A DNA stretch of 64,000 nt from Cercis canadensis (GCA_003255065.1 QAOA01005944.1:186001-250000), one strand, 5' to 3'. Positions 23,400 to 37,435 are shown, numbered from the stretch's first letter. Program-made: numbers and translations. Notes: a model not told the origin generated them from the letters alone.

Positions 23400-26300
23400 T
23401 TACTCATTTTTCTCCATCAACTTGATGCCGTATGCTTGTATAATATCCAGTGCTGCAAAGACCAAAAATTATCAAAGTCAAAACTCAAAAGCACTTACCA
23501 CAAAATATACAATTTTTGACATGGTACTTTGAGTTCATAATGTACATACTATCAAAAATGGCAAGAATGCAATTGTTTAGATTGATTTTCCTATGAGTGC
23601 AGTGAATGGAGTCCTAAAAATTATATGGTCAATAATAAGATCCTCATTTACTACTATTACCAGAGTCTTTGTGAAGTCACTGTGATTTTTTGATCTTACG
23701 ATTGCCAAGTATACTATTAATATAAGTTAATTATGAGGACCTAAACAATGCACATGTCATAAAAATCAACATTCAACACAATCATACATTATCCAGCACA
23801 TAAACAATAAACCAGTACTAGATAAAATATATCGTGCTGTAACCTGGAACATATACTTCAGGTTCAATAGGCCTCAAGACACCTCTTGTCTGAATCTTGT
23901 TCTTCAGTAAGAGCTGCAAGAACAGATATAATTAGTTTCTTAACAGCATTTGCTAAGAATACAGTGTAAAAAAAACAGGTATGGTTGCCAAATACCAGAG
24001 CTCCAGCAGCCGCTGGAACACCAACAGTGAGGGCCATGGCACTTGTAGCTTTCCCATTGAGAGTCCTCCCAAATTCAAGCAAAGTGGCTCTATGAATCTT
24101 TGTAACTTGGCTGTCTGGAAAATCAATCTCCACTTCATGGTGCAAAAGCACCATATCCTGGTTATAAATAAATCAGATAAAATATTGAGTACATGTTATA
24201 GCTGCAAGCAATGTATAATTTAATTAGTAATTCCTGCATGTGCATTCTGAAAATAGGACGCTACAGCAGTATTTAAGCTAAACAGTGAGCTAGTCAAGTT
24301 TTGTTTATGGGAGTAAATCATAGTACGCTGGTCATGTTTTGTTTGTATAACTCTTAGTTCCTGGAAATGGTCGTAGAAACCTCATGTACATGGAACAATT
24401 AGTAAAGCTTCAAAGAAATTTGAACCATAGAATTTTAATAGATTTATATTAATGTATAAACATGTACCTGCTCTGTGATGGAGTAGGCTAACCTTTCCTC
24501 CATGCGGAAACAGACAACATCAAAAGCACTTCTGCAGGAATCAGGGATTTCTGTTTGCTCATGAAGTCCCAAAAATCTATATGGCAAAAGGATTTTAGTC
24601 GCAGTTAATTTTTTTTTAAAAAAAAATAATATACCAAATAAAAAAACAACAAGAGTGGGTTAAATGAGCCTACATGATAGTCTTGGCTGTCTTTATCGCT
24701 GTTTCTTTCTCTTTGCAATNAGTTAATTTTTTTAAAAAAAAAAAGAATATACCAAATAAAAAGACAACAAGAGTGGGTTAAATGAGCCTACATAATAGTC
24801 TTGGCTGTCTTTATCGCTGTTTCTTTCTCTTTGCAATGTCCTAGTGTTAATATCCATTCCGTGATGTCCTTCTCTCCTATCATAGGTCCATCTAGATCTT
24901 CACTTCTAATTTTGAGAAGTTCAAACAAGAATTTCCTGAAAGTAGTTCTCTTTCCATCCTCAAGTAAGGGATGAGCTTCACTGTTGAAGAAGCCAATCCT
25001 AGAAAGTGTACCCATGATCTCACCAAACCCTGTACAGTGTAATAAATTCCAGTGAGGCAAAAATCTACCGAAAGGTTAGTTGTAGCATCCCTATTAGAAT
25101 CTTTCAACAAGAAGTCCGTATTCAGTTTGCAGAATAGGCCAGAGGTATTATATTGTAGACATATTACTTAAAAGCTTTACCAGTTACATGTTCCTTTAAT
25201 TTGACTTTACAGAACCAGATCAATTAGCCTGAAATGTTGCCCTGAATAATAAAAAACTACATATATGTCATGCCTTCATAACGGAGGGTTCCGCGAAAAA
25301 TGGTTGATGCTTCAGAGTCTATTCCATATAATTCTCCATAAACTAACGAGTTACGATTTGGAAGACACTCTAAAGCAAACGCAGGAAAGTCAGGTATTCG
25401 CAGTCTTGTAGCTGAATCATAGAGATTGTCCCCTGCCAAATAATAGTAACAAATATAATAAGAAAGAAGCAACATGAAGTGATGCAGTGAGTTTAAGAAA
25501 TTCAAATGAAAAGGAAACAGTTAAAAGGAATGTAACACAAAGTGATAGTGAGGGGAGAAGAGACTCGTTCAAAAACAGAACAGAAGAGAACATCTTTATC
25601 ATAATTAAGTAAGAGTCCTCTTGAAGTAAGATATGGACAATTGCACATATATTCTTATAAGGGGGAGCATGAGCACAGAATCAAATTAAAATTTAAAACA
25701 AAAAGGAAAATAGAAAACAGAAAGAATTGGCCCATGCACATATGTCACTGCTTTCTTGAAACTATTTTCTTGTTTTGTTGGAAGCTTACCATCAATGTGT
25801 ATGGTTTCACCACAAGATCTGTAGGTGGCAGGATTGCGCCCAGCTCGAATAGCCCCTGCAGGATTCCAACTGAAAGAATTGGTAACAGTAAGTTCTTCTT
25901 GCAACAAATGTGACAATTTTCCATGTAGTTTTCAGTAATTAATTGCAATTGCATATACAAACAGCTCCTGGACCCCCAAAAGGTAGTTGTCATTTTTGGA
26001 AAATTTCACAAATTCACTCTTCATATAGATATGAGATGCTCCAAGAAGTACCTGAATTTATATGCTAATGGATTGTTAGCAGCTGCTGGAGATGGGATTC
26101 CACCACAATAAGAGGTGAAAGACTTAACTCTCCCATTATGCTTATGTGCTTCATCGATCATCTTCATTGCCATCATGTGGTCTGAAGCATCAAATAAGTA
26201 TAAGGTTATTGGAAGATCCATTTAAATTAAAAATCTCAAGTTTCTTTAACTTTTCAGAAGCTGGTTTTGGCTAATGTTTTGGGACAATAAGAGCTTTTAA

Positions 26301-29300
26301 AATGCTAGAGGAAATTGTACTTGGTTGATGAGATGATATGTCATTTAACATGTAGTCCAGTAAGTAAAGCTTTTTCGTGACTTCTTTAAAACAATAGGAG
26401 AAGAAAGATACTTGAGATCAATATTATAGTAAAATGATTCATACCATAAAATGAAACATATGCAACAGCTAAACTGGTGCAACGTTAAGACCATAAATTT
26501 ACAGATTAACTCAGGGAACAATTGTTAAAAACATGATAATATACTAATCAGACTAGGTCTTACCTATTCCTGGGTCCAAGCCCATCTCACCAAGAATTGT
26601 TATACCAGCACCTTTTGCCTTATTATCTAGCAATGACATCGTGTTATCAACATAGCTAGCAGTGACAAGATGCTTTTTTAGCTGCATCAGGAAACATAGT
26701 CATCTATTTAGCAAGAAGAAAGAAACAAGAACTTTTGCTCAGCAGCAAGAAAATTCTTCAAATTGTTTATCTTTTGATTCAAGAAGTGACTTAGGAATTC
26801 CCTACAAATCATAAATTCTACCAATCCTTTTCTGAACTTTACAATGTTCACAACCTTCACTACAATATGTCTTGTGTTAAACTTGGTCCAGAATTTGATA
26901 TCATTTTAGTTCAACATTAAAAGATACCATTAAAGACGGTGACATACCTCAATGCATGCATTTGCTACAATAGTATGACAACTGGTTGGCAGCAAACTAA
27001 TAACAACGTCAACCTGCACATGAGTCCAACCCGAAAACACAGTCCAGTTAAGGCTACCATCAAGACCATAAGAACAAAAACAGAGATTAACACACTAGAA
27101 TCCAGAAAGATATTCTGTGGTAGCAAGGGAAGTTAACCAAGTAACAAATAGCTTTAGCTATGCCAACCATGATGAGTATTAGTGCATGATGGAAAATTAT
27201 CAGTATATTATGTGTCAATAGCATTTAGATGTCTCAAAAGACAATTTTACCTGTGAAATATATTTACAAAGACTAGCACGATCCATCACATCAAGCTGAA
27301 CTCCTATAGCATCTGGAATGCCCTCAACAATCTGCATTGATCTTTATAATATTATATCAAGTATCCCTATCCATAACCCAGTTCTTCTGCCATGACAGAA
27401 CTGATGTGAAATCACAATATTTTAGTCAAAGTACCTCTTCTGCATCCTTCAAGTAAAGGGATCCCACAATAACCTCAACATCAAATTGTTCTTCAAAATC
27501 ATCTTCCAGCAAAGTTTTATACCATTGGGAGAATGAAACCTTCCCAATTGATGATAACATCTCCGCAGCTGGTTGACAGACTCGACCAGCGCCAAGAATT
27601 AAAACTGAAGCCTTCATTTTTAGGTCGGTTTCCTTCTTTATGCCATTCTCTAGGGTTTTACCAAGCTTCAATGAAATCTTACTTGAATCTTGATTAAGAA
27701 ATACATGGTTTTCATCTCGGTTAGCAAGAGAAGTCAAAGAATCAATTATTTGATCCAAAACTGCCCTGTCATCCGCACCAACCTATCCAAAAAGCAATAT
27801 GCTAATATATCAATAGTTATCCGACATAGAAATAATTCACATAAAAATGACTAAAGGAATGGGAAACATAGATATCTAGCCTTGAGATAAACATATGGCG
27901 TTCGGCCAAGAAGGTATTAAAACGGAAACCACTACGTGGGGCATTTTGTGTTTTAACAGCAGCCTAGTGAAAAAAGAAAAATATGCTATTTTTCCATTAT
28001 GACAGCTTAATAGTGCCACAGGCTGTCACAACTGAAACATAGAGGCTGGGTTGCTTACTTCAAGTTCTGAGAATGACATAGCATTAGCACTCTGACCCAC
28101 TTGACACTTGACTAAGTGGAAGGAGCCTCCTGCAGCTTCAATAATATCTAAGGCCTCATTTATTAGAAACTGATCAAATAAGTGGCCGCTCAGAGATACC
28201 TGTCAGTTATATTCAGCCATCTTGATCAGAAAATTATGTAGCAACTATAATAATTACCATGAATAGCCAGCACAACAAGTTAATCTTGGCTGGTAAAATT
28301 TAATAGATGGATAATAAGGCTAAAACCAAGGAACATACCGATATATTGTATTTCCTCTTGTTAGAGAAAGAGTTTGCCAAATTATCTGATATTTCCCTGC
28401 AAGTCAAATCATAAAGAGTATACTTATTATATATCAACTACACAAAATATAAACTCTTGAAAGAATTAGATATTTGCTTATAGGTTGAATTCCAAATAAT
28501 TAACAACTCATATAAATAGCAATAAATTAACTTGATTACAAAAGGATAGAATAAATACAGAGAAGCACTACTACAAGCAAGAAATACATCAGAAGAATGT
28601 AGGACAAATTTAAACTGAAAAATAACAGGAAGAACTATTATTGTTGAGGGGGCAGGGTAAATGTCACTAAAGAGAAAAATAAGGATTGCTTTTAATTTTT
28701 ATGATAAAAGGATGCAAGATGTAGAGGAAATATAGTCCTTACAATTTAAATTTGATTAACAAAAGTTGGAGCAAATACAGAAAAGCACTACTATCTGCTA
28801 GAAGTACATATATGATGCTTTCAAATTTAGATTATTCTCACAATCCCATGAGTCCTCTCTGAATTTTCTACATTACTCCTCTGGTTTAGTTTCTTTCAAT
28901 TAAAAAATTTGAAAAACTTTCATTTCAAAAAGCAAAAAAGAAGAAAAAAAAGATGTAGAAGAAATATATGTTTGCCAGGGTGTTCTAGATATTGTTCCAA
29001 ACACTCTTTCCAAACAACAAAATGATGTTTTCATCGATCAGCATAAAATGTTAAACATATGTAAACATAAGAAGAAAAGTTTTAAAACATTTTACCCATT
29101 TTTCCATGGAATGAAAAAAGACACAATATCCCACCATTTTCGGATCCAAAGGTTTGACTGATTCTGAATTTGATCATACATTAAAACAGTCCCTAACCAC
29201 ATCTGATAAGAATGCACAACTACTCCAGAATGTGTAATTAGACCAAGCATTCTGAACCGAAAATATGTGGGGAAAGATGGTTAAATACTGCTGGTTTAAT

Positions 29301-32300
29301 GTAAGTAAACTGGAGAGGGTAGATTTTACAAAGAAAATTTACCACGATCTGAAGCTTATATTCTATTCTAATTTTACAGTAAAGGAAAACAGACAACCAA
29401 GAATGAAAGATGGATCAGACACATACTCTGATTCAGAGTTCCACATGCGTGGAATATATTCATACAAAGGGGCAAGCACTCCACCATGGGCTATGCAAGC
29501 TCTCCTCAAGTGTGCAGGTAACATTGTAATGTCTGTAGCAGAAGCCAAATTTCTGACAAATTGGGACAGTATGTCTCCAAAATATTGAGAAGCCTTGCCA
29601 TAGTTAAATCAATTATTCAATAATTTTTCTAGCCCATAGCATTCACTTATGTAATGGTAGAAATGAAATGCTCAAATGAGAATGCACCCACCTCTTTTGC
29701 AAATTCTGTTGGGAGAATGTCAACAGCTAGACATACCACACCATTCCCGTCCATGTCATTGTGGTAGGTATCAGTTAAGGGGTCATATCTAGCAACCATG
29801 TTCAAACATGTCATTATACTGAAAATAATAACAGACACTAATGCACAGCTAACCATCAATTCCTAGGATAGATAACATGGTGGAAATAAGTGCAGATGAG
29901 AGTAAAATAAATGACATGATTCTACTAATCTTATACCTGAAGAAGGGTGAATCAACTGAGGTAGTTTGGTTAACAAACTCTATTGAACCCTCTATATCAC
30001 AAGTTACGTCTGATATTCCCACAAGTGGGCACCCTTTTCTCACTAAATCTTGAAGCTGCTTAGTACTCAACAACCGAGGAAACCTTTTCTCCCAATACAT
30101 GCAATTGACTAAAAGAAGTAAATGTGAGTGATACTGCTTGTTTCTCAAGCAATATATACATATCTTATGGAAAGGAAGAAGAAGACTAACAGCATAAAAA
30201 GAAAGACAGAAGAAAACCAACTAATCAAGAAACGTTCCAGGCCAAATGTATCACAAACAGAGTAACTAATGTATGGTCAGCAAAATTGAAGTTGTTTATA
30301 ATAATCCTCTTAATCTAGCAACATATAAATATAATATATTTTTAACAGCGTGAAACATGTCATAACTGAGTCTCTTTCTTTTTGACAAATGAGCTAACAA
30401 GAATTCAAATTTCAAGCACTAGAAATCTAAATTCTTTAGTAATTGATACAAAAAGAAATTTAAGACAAATTACAAATTTTTTTGATCAAAACAGCTAAGT
30501 GACAAATAAAAGCATGTAATCTGCTTCAACGTCAGCAGTGAGCAAGAGGAAACCTACCAATCACAGATGCATATGGGGCTACTTTTTCATGGAAAATGGG
30601 GTTGTAATGTTCTGGATGTGCATAGTAGTCAATCTGAAATAACCAGCTAAGGTTAGTACTTCAGTTTTAAATGTCATTCTCTGATTAGCATAGAAGACAT
30701 AAATGTTCTTGAATCAACAGAACAAAAAGAACTTGGAATAAGCTAAACCTATGAAACACTGAAATCGATATAATCCTCGGATAAAGTAACTAACACAGAA
30801 CTATATATGTTAGGACTTATAATGCCTTCTTTATTTTACTGCATTATTGTGCTTTTCTTTTACTTATCTGCAAGGACATGGATCTTGAAATTGATTGGTT
30901 TACCTACAGCGACAGCCAACAAAATAAATACATGTCATAAAAATGAAGTTTGCATTCTACAATCTACAGCTAAGTTCTTACAAAGAAGATTATCCCATAT
31001 TTTAAAGTGTCCAGTATAAACTATTTCCTTAACTCCACATGAACCACATGAATGAGGACATTCTCCCAAGTCTTTATCTGAAGACAGGCTTCAGCTCCAA
31101 AAGAAATGCCAAAGTTTGTTGCCACTTTTGGTAAACAGGAGGTATTATTAGCAGCACATAAGGAATGCCATCAAAAGAGATGCCAAAACTCGAACAAGAA
31201 GATTGGCTAACTTACTTTGTCAAACACTTTTGTGGGATCTTTGGGTTCAACCATGTCTTGGGCAGTCACAACACAACCATAAACTTGGAAAACTCTTTTA
31301 GATCTATGTACTGATTGATCCTTGCCCTGACAAACAAAGAAAATATAAATTTTTAGATAAACAGAAGCATGAACCTTAACACAAGGCAGAGGATAAAAAA
31401 TGGACATCTACACCAAAAACCAACCAGTAAAAATTTATGGGACAAAGCAGGAGCAAGATTTTAGGAATTTTAAAAGAAACACAATGACATAAGGTTGTGC
31501 GTATTATTTTCAGTATGTTTGCTAATGACATGTGAGAAAATATCACATTCTCGTTGCAACGTCCCAAACTTCCATGGTAATTTTGGCTTGAATTTCATTA
31601 TCATCACTCCAAATTAAAGGTGATATATTTCTCCAGGCGCTCAACATAAAATTAGGCCCCTTACTCATCTTGATCATGTACAGCTTCATGTGTTTTCTCC
31701 TCACACTTTTGTGTCAATTTAAAGAGGAAAACAGGGAATATATTAAAGCTTCGTCCATGAATCACATGGACGTAATTATAGCAAGGTCCAACATTTTGAT
31801 GAACTTTCGTAAGAACTATTATAATATTGAAAACTTACCATTCCATGTAGGTCACGTAGTCCACATGGATCCACAAATGTGTGAGGAAGAAGTTTAAATA
31901 TCTCTTGTGCACCAGCAGAAACTACAGGGAAGGAAGAATTCAAAAAAATTTGTAAGATCACTGTTCCAATATAAGTTGACCATAACACTTATATATGAAG
32001 ACAAGAACTCAGTTCTGATACTTTTGTCCTCAGAAAGATCAAATGTAATTTCAACCAAATTGGAAATTAACTGGCAAACAGAATGAGATATCACAAAATT
32101 TTTAGTCCATGGACATAGCAACCATTTTAATTTGGCACTATGTCTGCCCAAGAAAGGAAAGGTACTTTGCAAAGTTAGAGTACTATTTCTTAACAGCAGC
32201 TGCAAAGACAGTATCACCATACCATTTCCTGAACCAGTAAATACAAAAACTAGGGGACAGATTCCCAATGGCAATCCCTGGGTTGCAATTTCTTCACCAA

Positions 32301-33544
32301 CTGAAATTACAGCAGCCTTTGCAGCAGCCAAGGAAGGGTACATGTAAGATGAACCCAGTGATAGAAATGGTGTAGAATATCCAAGACTTAAAAACCCTGG
32401 GATATAATAAGCCAAAAAAGATGTCAACTTTTAAGACCACAGGATTAAAGCATACCACAAAATTTAGTTTCAAACCATAAAAATCCCTATTTCCATCAAA
32501 CTTTTTCTCTTTTCTTGGGAACACTACCGTTAAACATTTTAAAGTTACGAAGCAAACTTCAACCATAACAGAGAACTGCAGTAACATTATAAGTTATCAG
32601 AATTAATAATCACAAAAAAAACTTGAAAGTGACAAATAAATTGCTAAGATGAATAAGAAAGATAGAAGCACCTTTCAGACAAAAGGGAGAGGCAGGGGGG
32701 TGGGGGGGCGGGAGACCAGCAAGATGAGGACAACTGATAGAGAGACACAACAAGTCAAACTATTTTAACAACTTCAACCCCCTTCTCAAAAAAACAAAAA
32801 AAAGCCAGTTCGAAAATTTTACAAATTCATCATTCCAAGAAAGCAGATTTTGGCACAATTTGGAAATGATAAGCTGAAAGCAGAACATACGCTGTCCCAA
32901 TCCACATAAGAAGTCAATCATTCCAGCTCTACCAGCAAATTTTCCAAATGCAAGTAACCTTTTTCCATGGTCTCCAACAATTAACTCATAGTCATACAAT
33001 GATACCTTTTCAGCTAGGATCTACAATATTAAAAAGGAAGTTGTGAGTCACAATATTTTATCCACATATTTAAAGTTACGTTTCAAACATGAAGAATTGG
33101 ATATACCTTATCCAGCAAAGGCATGCTTTCTTTCTGGGCTTTATGAGTATGGGAGAAGAAGGCATAAGCTCTATCAGGGAAAATCATCTCAAGCTGCACA
33201 TAAGCCATAGGATAGCATCAAAATTTCAGTGCCGAATTCTGAGCTACGAGCACTGGCAACCAAACACACTCGCAGGCAACTAAAAAAAAATGCACCTTTG
33301 GTTGCTTAATACCCAGGATGAGACCACATTCTGACAAGTCTTCTGACATTTCACAGCCAACATCCTCATATAGTGCATCATGATGAATTCGCTTCGTGGA
33401 TGGCTGCACAATAATTCGAGCCACCCCTGTTTTACCCCTACCACCATGAAGAAGTCGAGCACAGTGCGATGGGGTTAAAGGTGCCCTTCTTTCCCATTTA
33501 TTCACAGACTCCGCAAGGATCCCAACCACCCCATTCCCAAGCAT
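23400..33544 (-). CDS. LKR/SDH: Bifunctional lysine-ketoglutarate reductase/saccharopine dehydrogenase
   Basis: First two steps of lysine catabolism: the N-terminal LKR half condenses lysine with 2-oxoglutarate to saccharopine, and the C-terminal SDH half releases aminoadipic semialdehyde and glutamate. Complete gene, 1,052 aa (Arabidopsis about 1,064). Exons: 33544-33296, 33193-33107, 33020-32891, 32396-32223, 31921-31839, 31326-31216, 30633-30558, 30108-29937, 29788-29692, 29593-29427, 28396-28339, 28199-28059, 27782-27435, 27331-27251, 27013-26948, 26681-26564, 26181-26052, 25869-25790, 25432-25274, 25029-24792, 24576-24468, 24157-23996, 23913-23844, 23452-23400. The start MLGNGVVGIL is the first in-frame ATG. 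LKR shows ERRAPLTPSHCARLLHGG and YELIVGDHGKRLLAFGK. The SDH Rossmann motif is GAGRVC near residue 580, followed later by GEMGLDPGIDHMMAM. Intron 19 has a GC donor. The end of exon 20 is partly duplicated by an assembly join at N 24720. Confidence 0.97.
24603..24837 (-). repeat. Contig-overlap duplication copying the end of LKR/SDH exon 20
   Basis: Copy 1 (24603-24719) and copy 2 (24721-24837) flank the N at 24720. On the minus strand, 24674-24719 repeats the last 46 nt of exon 20 together with its donor. One difference (24676 versus 24794) makes the Ile codon ATC versus ATT, a synonymous change as expected of alleles. The reading frame used in the gene model follows copy 2, which is contiguous with the rest of the exon. 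Confidence 0.85.
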
Positions 33545-34450
33545 GTTTCCTCTTTCCTTGCAAGTTTCATACACAATTATTCTCAGTTTCACACCGTCGA
33601 CTTAAAAACAAACACACTGTCCTTCTTATGAGCAGGGAATGATTCAGTTCAGAACAATTTTGAATTCTCAATACACCATTTACTTGATAACAGCGACGAG
33701 AAAATCTATGTGATTAAAAAAAAAAAAGTGGGGGGGGGGGGCGGGGGGGGTGGTTTAGTTAAAAACTTGAACTTTAGCGATCCCAGAAACCGAGGACGAA
33801 TACCCAGAAAGCCCACTAACAGTAATTAATCACATTGCTTGTATCTAAAGAAATGAGAGGAGATAACCCATGATCCCAGTCTTCCCAGAACTAGCAAGTA
33901 AACTTACGGGTAAGCTTATGATAGAAAAACCAATATCACTGAAAGACTCCTTCTGCAGCTGCCCCTATTGTCTATTGCAGAACAAAATGCTTGATCTTAA
34001 TATCCTTTTCTTATTTTATGCTGCAATCTCTCTGTGTCTCGCTGAGCTTTGACAGAGACAGTGACTATGAGCTTTGACAGAAAGGCTTTTTGGTGTATTA
34101 ATGCTGGAAAACCAAATGAATCATCACTTGGAGGACCTAGCAAAAGTTTAAAATTTGGGGTTAGTGAATTGCAAACGATGAAGTTGAAGTGTTTTGCGCC
34201 AGTAAACGCCAAGCACTGATAAGGCCAATGACGCAGAAGGACAAACCCGCCATACTGCCCAACCCCTATAGGACGGGAATGGGACCCACATAGTTTTGAT
34301 GTTGACACAGTGCTGACTAGGCCAGAATTTGTCGCCACATGTCATCACATTTACGTCATGAAGTAATATTATATCATGTGCCTGATAGGATAAGTTTCAT
34401 AAGCTCTCTTTCGTAATTAGCACTTGCGTTTTCGGAACGTTAATTAGTTT
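33545..34450 (-). promoter_or_regulatory. LKR/SDH upstream region
   Basis: Probable 5' UTR and promoter of LKR/SDH on the minus strand. A run of A (about 33716-33727) is followed by a G tract with one interrupting C (33730-33750) about 190 bp before the ATG. A short imperfect direct repeat (GAGCTTTGACAG) lies at about 34042-34080. No TATA box could be fixed. Confidence 0.35.
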
Positions 34451-37435
34451 ACCAAAAAAGTTGATGAATAACGTGTGACGTGCCGTTTCTTCTCCGTAGT
34501 GGGTCCCTAGTATTATCCTTTTTGGCCATGAGTTGCTTCTCCGTAATAAAGTTTCGCTCTTTGGTTACATCTGTTAAGATTTGCTTTATCAGGTGATTGC
34601 ATTTGCTCCATTACTCAGTGACTGTACGTGAAGGATATATAATATTATCTTCACTATCTAGAATTCTAGATATTAGTACTATATCTGATTCATTCATGCA
34701 ATTCCTGTTCTTCATACGATGTTGAATTTGTTTTGTAAGAAAATATTGGATAATTTTGTTTCCTAAGATTGGTGATTTCAGTGTCTTTAGATGAATACAT
34801 GGGCCTTTTTTTTCTTTTTTAATACGACGCAAACTTTTTATTATTAAAAAACATTAAGTTGCTTTAAACTTTGTGCTTTTAGTATCGATATGATATTTGA
34901 TTTGATTCATTAATTTGTAAGTTTTTTCTCCTTTTTGGATTGGAATTTGTCTATGCCGCCAACTCAATCATATAACTAAAATACTGTCTCAAAGAGACAA
35001 TGAAAATTGTAAATGGATTAAGCTATCTTGAGACTCAGTCTTCAAATTTTAGAATTAGAACAAGTTATTTGTTCACTAAATTTTTTGGGTGTACTACAAA
35101 AGTATTTTTAAAAAAAATCATATAATAAAATATAAAATTTCTTATATACTTTTAATATTTATGTAGTATGTCATACTATATAAGAATATGACATGTATAC
35201 AAATTAATTATTTTTAAGTTTATTTAAATTTAATATTTTATATCTAATAAAATATAAATATTATGTATGTTTATCACATCAGTGTAGTATGACATACTCA
35301 TATGATATTATAGAATTCTCAAATAAAATATTATAATTTTAAGATATTTATTTTTATTTGTGAAAATTTTTAAAAGAAATAAAAATACGTTTAATACAAA
35401 AACAAATTCAAAGCCTGGCCTTGTTTGTAGGGGACTCAAATAATTCCAAAAGACTGTTAAAAATATAGAAGAAAGAAAGAAAGAAAGCATTCCAAAAGAA
35501 TATTTGCCTATTCCAGGCCCATCTTTTGCTAATTGGTTTGGGATTGATAGCATTAGCAGGCTTTGAGAGAGTGGAGATCAACAGGAATTTGTAGATGGGG
35601 TTTCCTATGAGAAAAGTTGGTGGTTTTTTTTTCTTAATGAAAAAGAAGCCAGAAGTTGGTGACTGATTCTTTACAAATGGGCCTTTATTCCTATTTACCC
35701 AAATGGATCCACTTTTTGGGCCTTTAACCCAACTTACCCAAATGGATCATCTTTTTGGGCCTTTATTATGACTGGCTTAGTACTTTAGCCTTTGTTGGAA
35801 ATGAACATGGAGCCCAATATCTAATAACAAACTCAATTGATTAAAATATCACCAACCCACAACCAAAATTCCCAATAAAAAATATTTCTTTCTTTTTTTT
35901 GGCATTAAAATTTAGATTAGTAGGATTGGCGACCCTGTTCCTGGTGAGGAGGGCCGCTTCTCGCCTTCTCGCTGCAAATTATGAAAACAATGATATATAC
36001 ACAAATTTTAAGACATAACATTCTACAAGTTATTGATCAGCCAAAAACAAAAAAAAAAGCGTTTTATAAGTTATATTGACTACAAGCTCTTAGAGTAATC
36101 ATATACTTAAATTTTAGGATTACAGAAGTTTTTAGAGTCAATTCTGACGTACTTACTTCTTGACAGTTATAATATTATTTTGATATTAGTAGCTTGAATT
36201 TTTTAATTTAACAAAATGAAATTTTCTAAAATGAATATAAACATTCTATCTCTAGTAAAAATAGTTATAAAAAATTATATTCTATAAACTTTCGTATGTG
36301 GTTAAACCTAAATTTTGTAGATTATTTTTTTTCCCCTCTAACTCAAATTCTATCACACAATACAATTATAAAGTATTATTACATCAAAAAATATATATAT
36401 ACACATGGGTTTGCTAAATTACCTCTCTTTCAAAAAAATAAAGGTAGTGCTACATCATACATGCTCATTGAGAGAGTTTTGGTAGGACTCATACGTTGGT
36501 ATTATTAGTGTATCTCAAAAAAATGAGTCAATTATTATAAGTTAAAACATTTCATTTCATGTAAAATGTATAAATAGAGCAATATAAAAAAAAATGTCAA
36601 ATTAATAATAGCCACGAATAACTATTTTTTTTTATACAATTAATTTAAAGTTTTATCAACTATTTTAGAATTTGATCTACATAACATAATTTGATTTTTT
36701 GAGATCTTCATAATAATACTAATTTCAAAACGTAAATCCACCCATAACCTAATAGAATTATACTACCTGTAGATAACTGAGGAAACTCTATATGTGTATA
36801 TATATATATATATAACCCAAATCATGAAAACTCTTTTTTGCTTTTCTGGCATACTATATGAAAGTTCTTAGCCGTAGCCCCATAAGTCACTTCAGATTTT
36901 CCATCAGAAGAGTCAGTTGCTGCTTAAAGTGGGTGGTAACGATAAATATGCATGATTTGGTGATATTTCTCTTTCGTATTGCAAACAAATGAGAAGTATA
37001 CGATTGTGTCTATCTAAAGTATTATTCGAGATTATACTTACATTGGTCGAAGAACATTTAAAAAACATCAATTAACCATGTATTGGAAATAGCATATGTT
37101 GGTGACATTGAGTTAGTTAATTCAGTTTATAAAATTTGTAATATTTAGTTGTAAATGGTAATCAGTAATGACGATTGTATTTTGGTCATGTTTCTCTTTC
37201 GCATCATCAGAACTATACGATTGATGTCTCGCTAAAAACTCTCTTATAATATACACAATAATTGGTACAAAATTAGACAAAATATATAGTTAAACAATAT
37301 TTCTAATTTAGTATAATATATTGACATTCACCAAGTAATCAAAACAATGTGATATTGATATATTATTTTACATTTGTTATGCGGAATGGATTTTTATAGA
37401 ATAAAAATATAGATATGAATAAAATTAATGAGGTT
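34451..37435. other. Intergenic, AT-rich, no gene seen
   Basis: Part of the 8.3-kb gap between LKR/SDH and the pectin cluster. It holds a (GAAA)n run near 35471-35487, a 39-bp tandem repeat at 35679-35768, a less AT-rich patch at 35925-35975 of unknown origin, and a (TA)n run at about 36796-36813. All open frames are short and look like chance. Confidence 0.55.
35679..35768. repeat. 39-bp tandem repeat, about 2.3 units
   Basis: GGGCCTTTA recurs at 35679, 35718 and 35757, each 39 bp apart, with ACCCAAATGGATC between them. The units differ by a few bases. Confidence 0.7.

Noticed and set aside
29265..29588. Plus-strand 107-codon frame
   Set aside because: It lies opposite LKR/SDH exon 10 and its intron; the minus strand encodes the conserved LPAHLRRACIAHGG.
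34040..34085. miR156-like TTGACAGA motifs
   Set aside because: Only about 8-10 bases match and no hairpin is seen; it is a short imperfect direct repeat.
35925..35975. Less AT-rich patch, possible transposon or gene fragment
   Set aside because: It is too short and no frame gives a recognisable motif.
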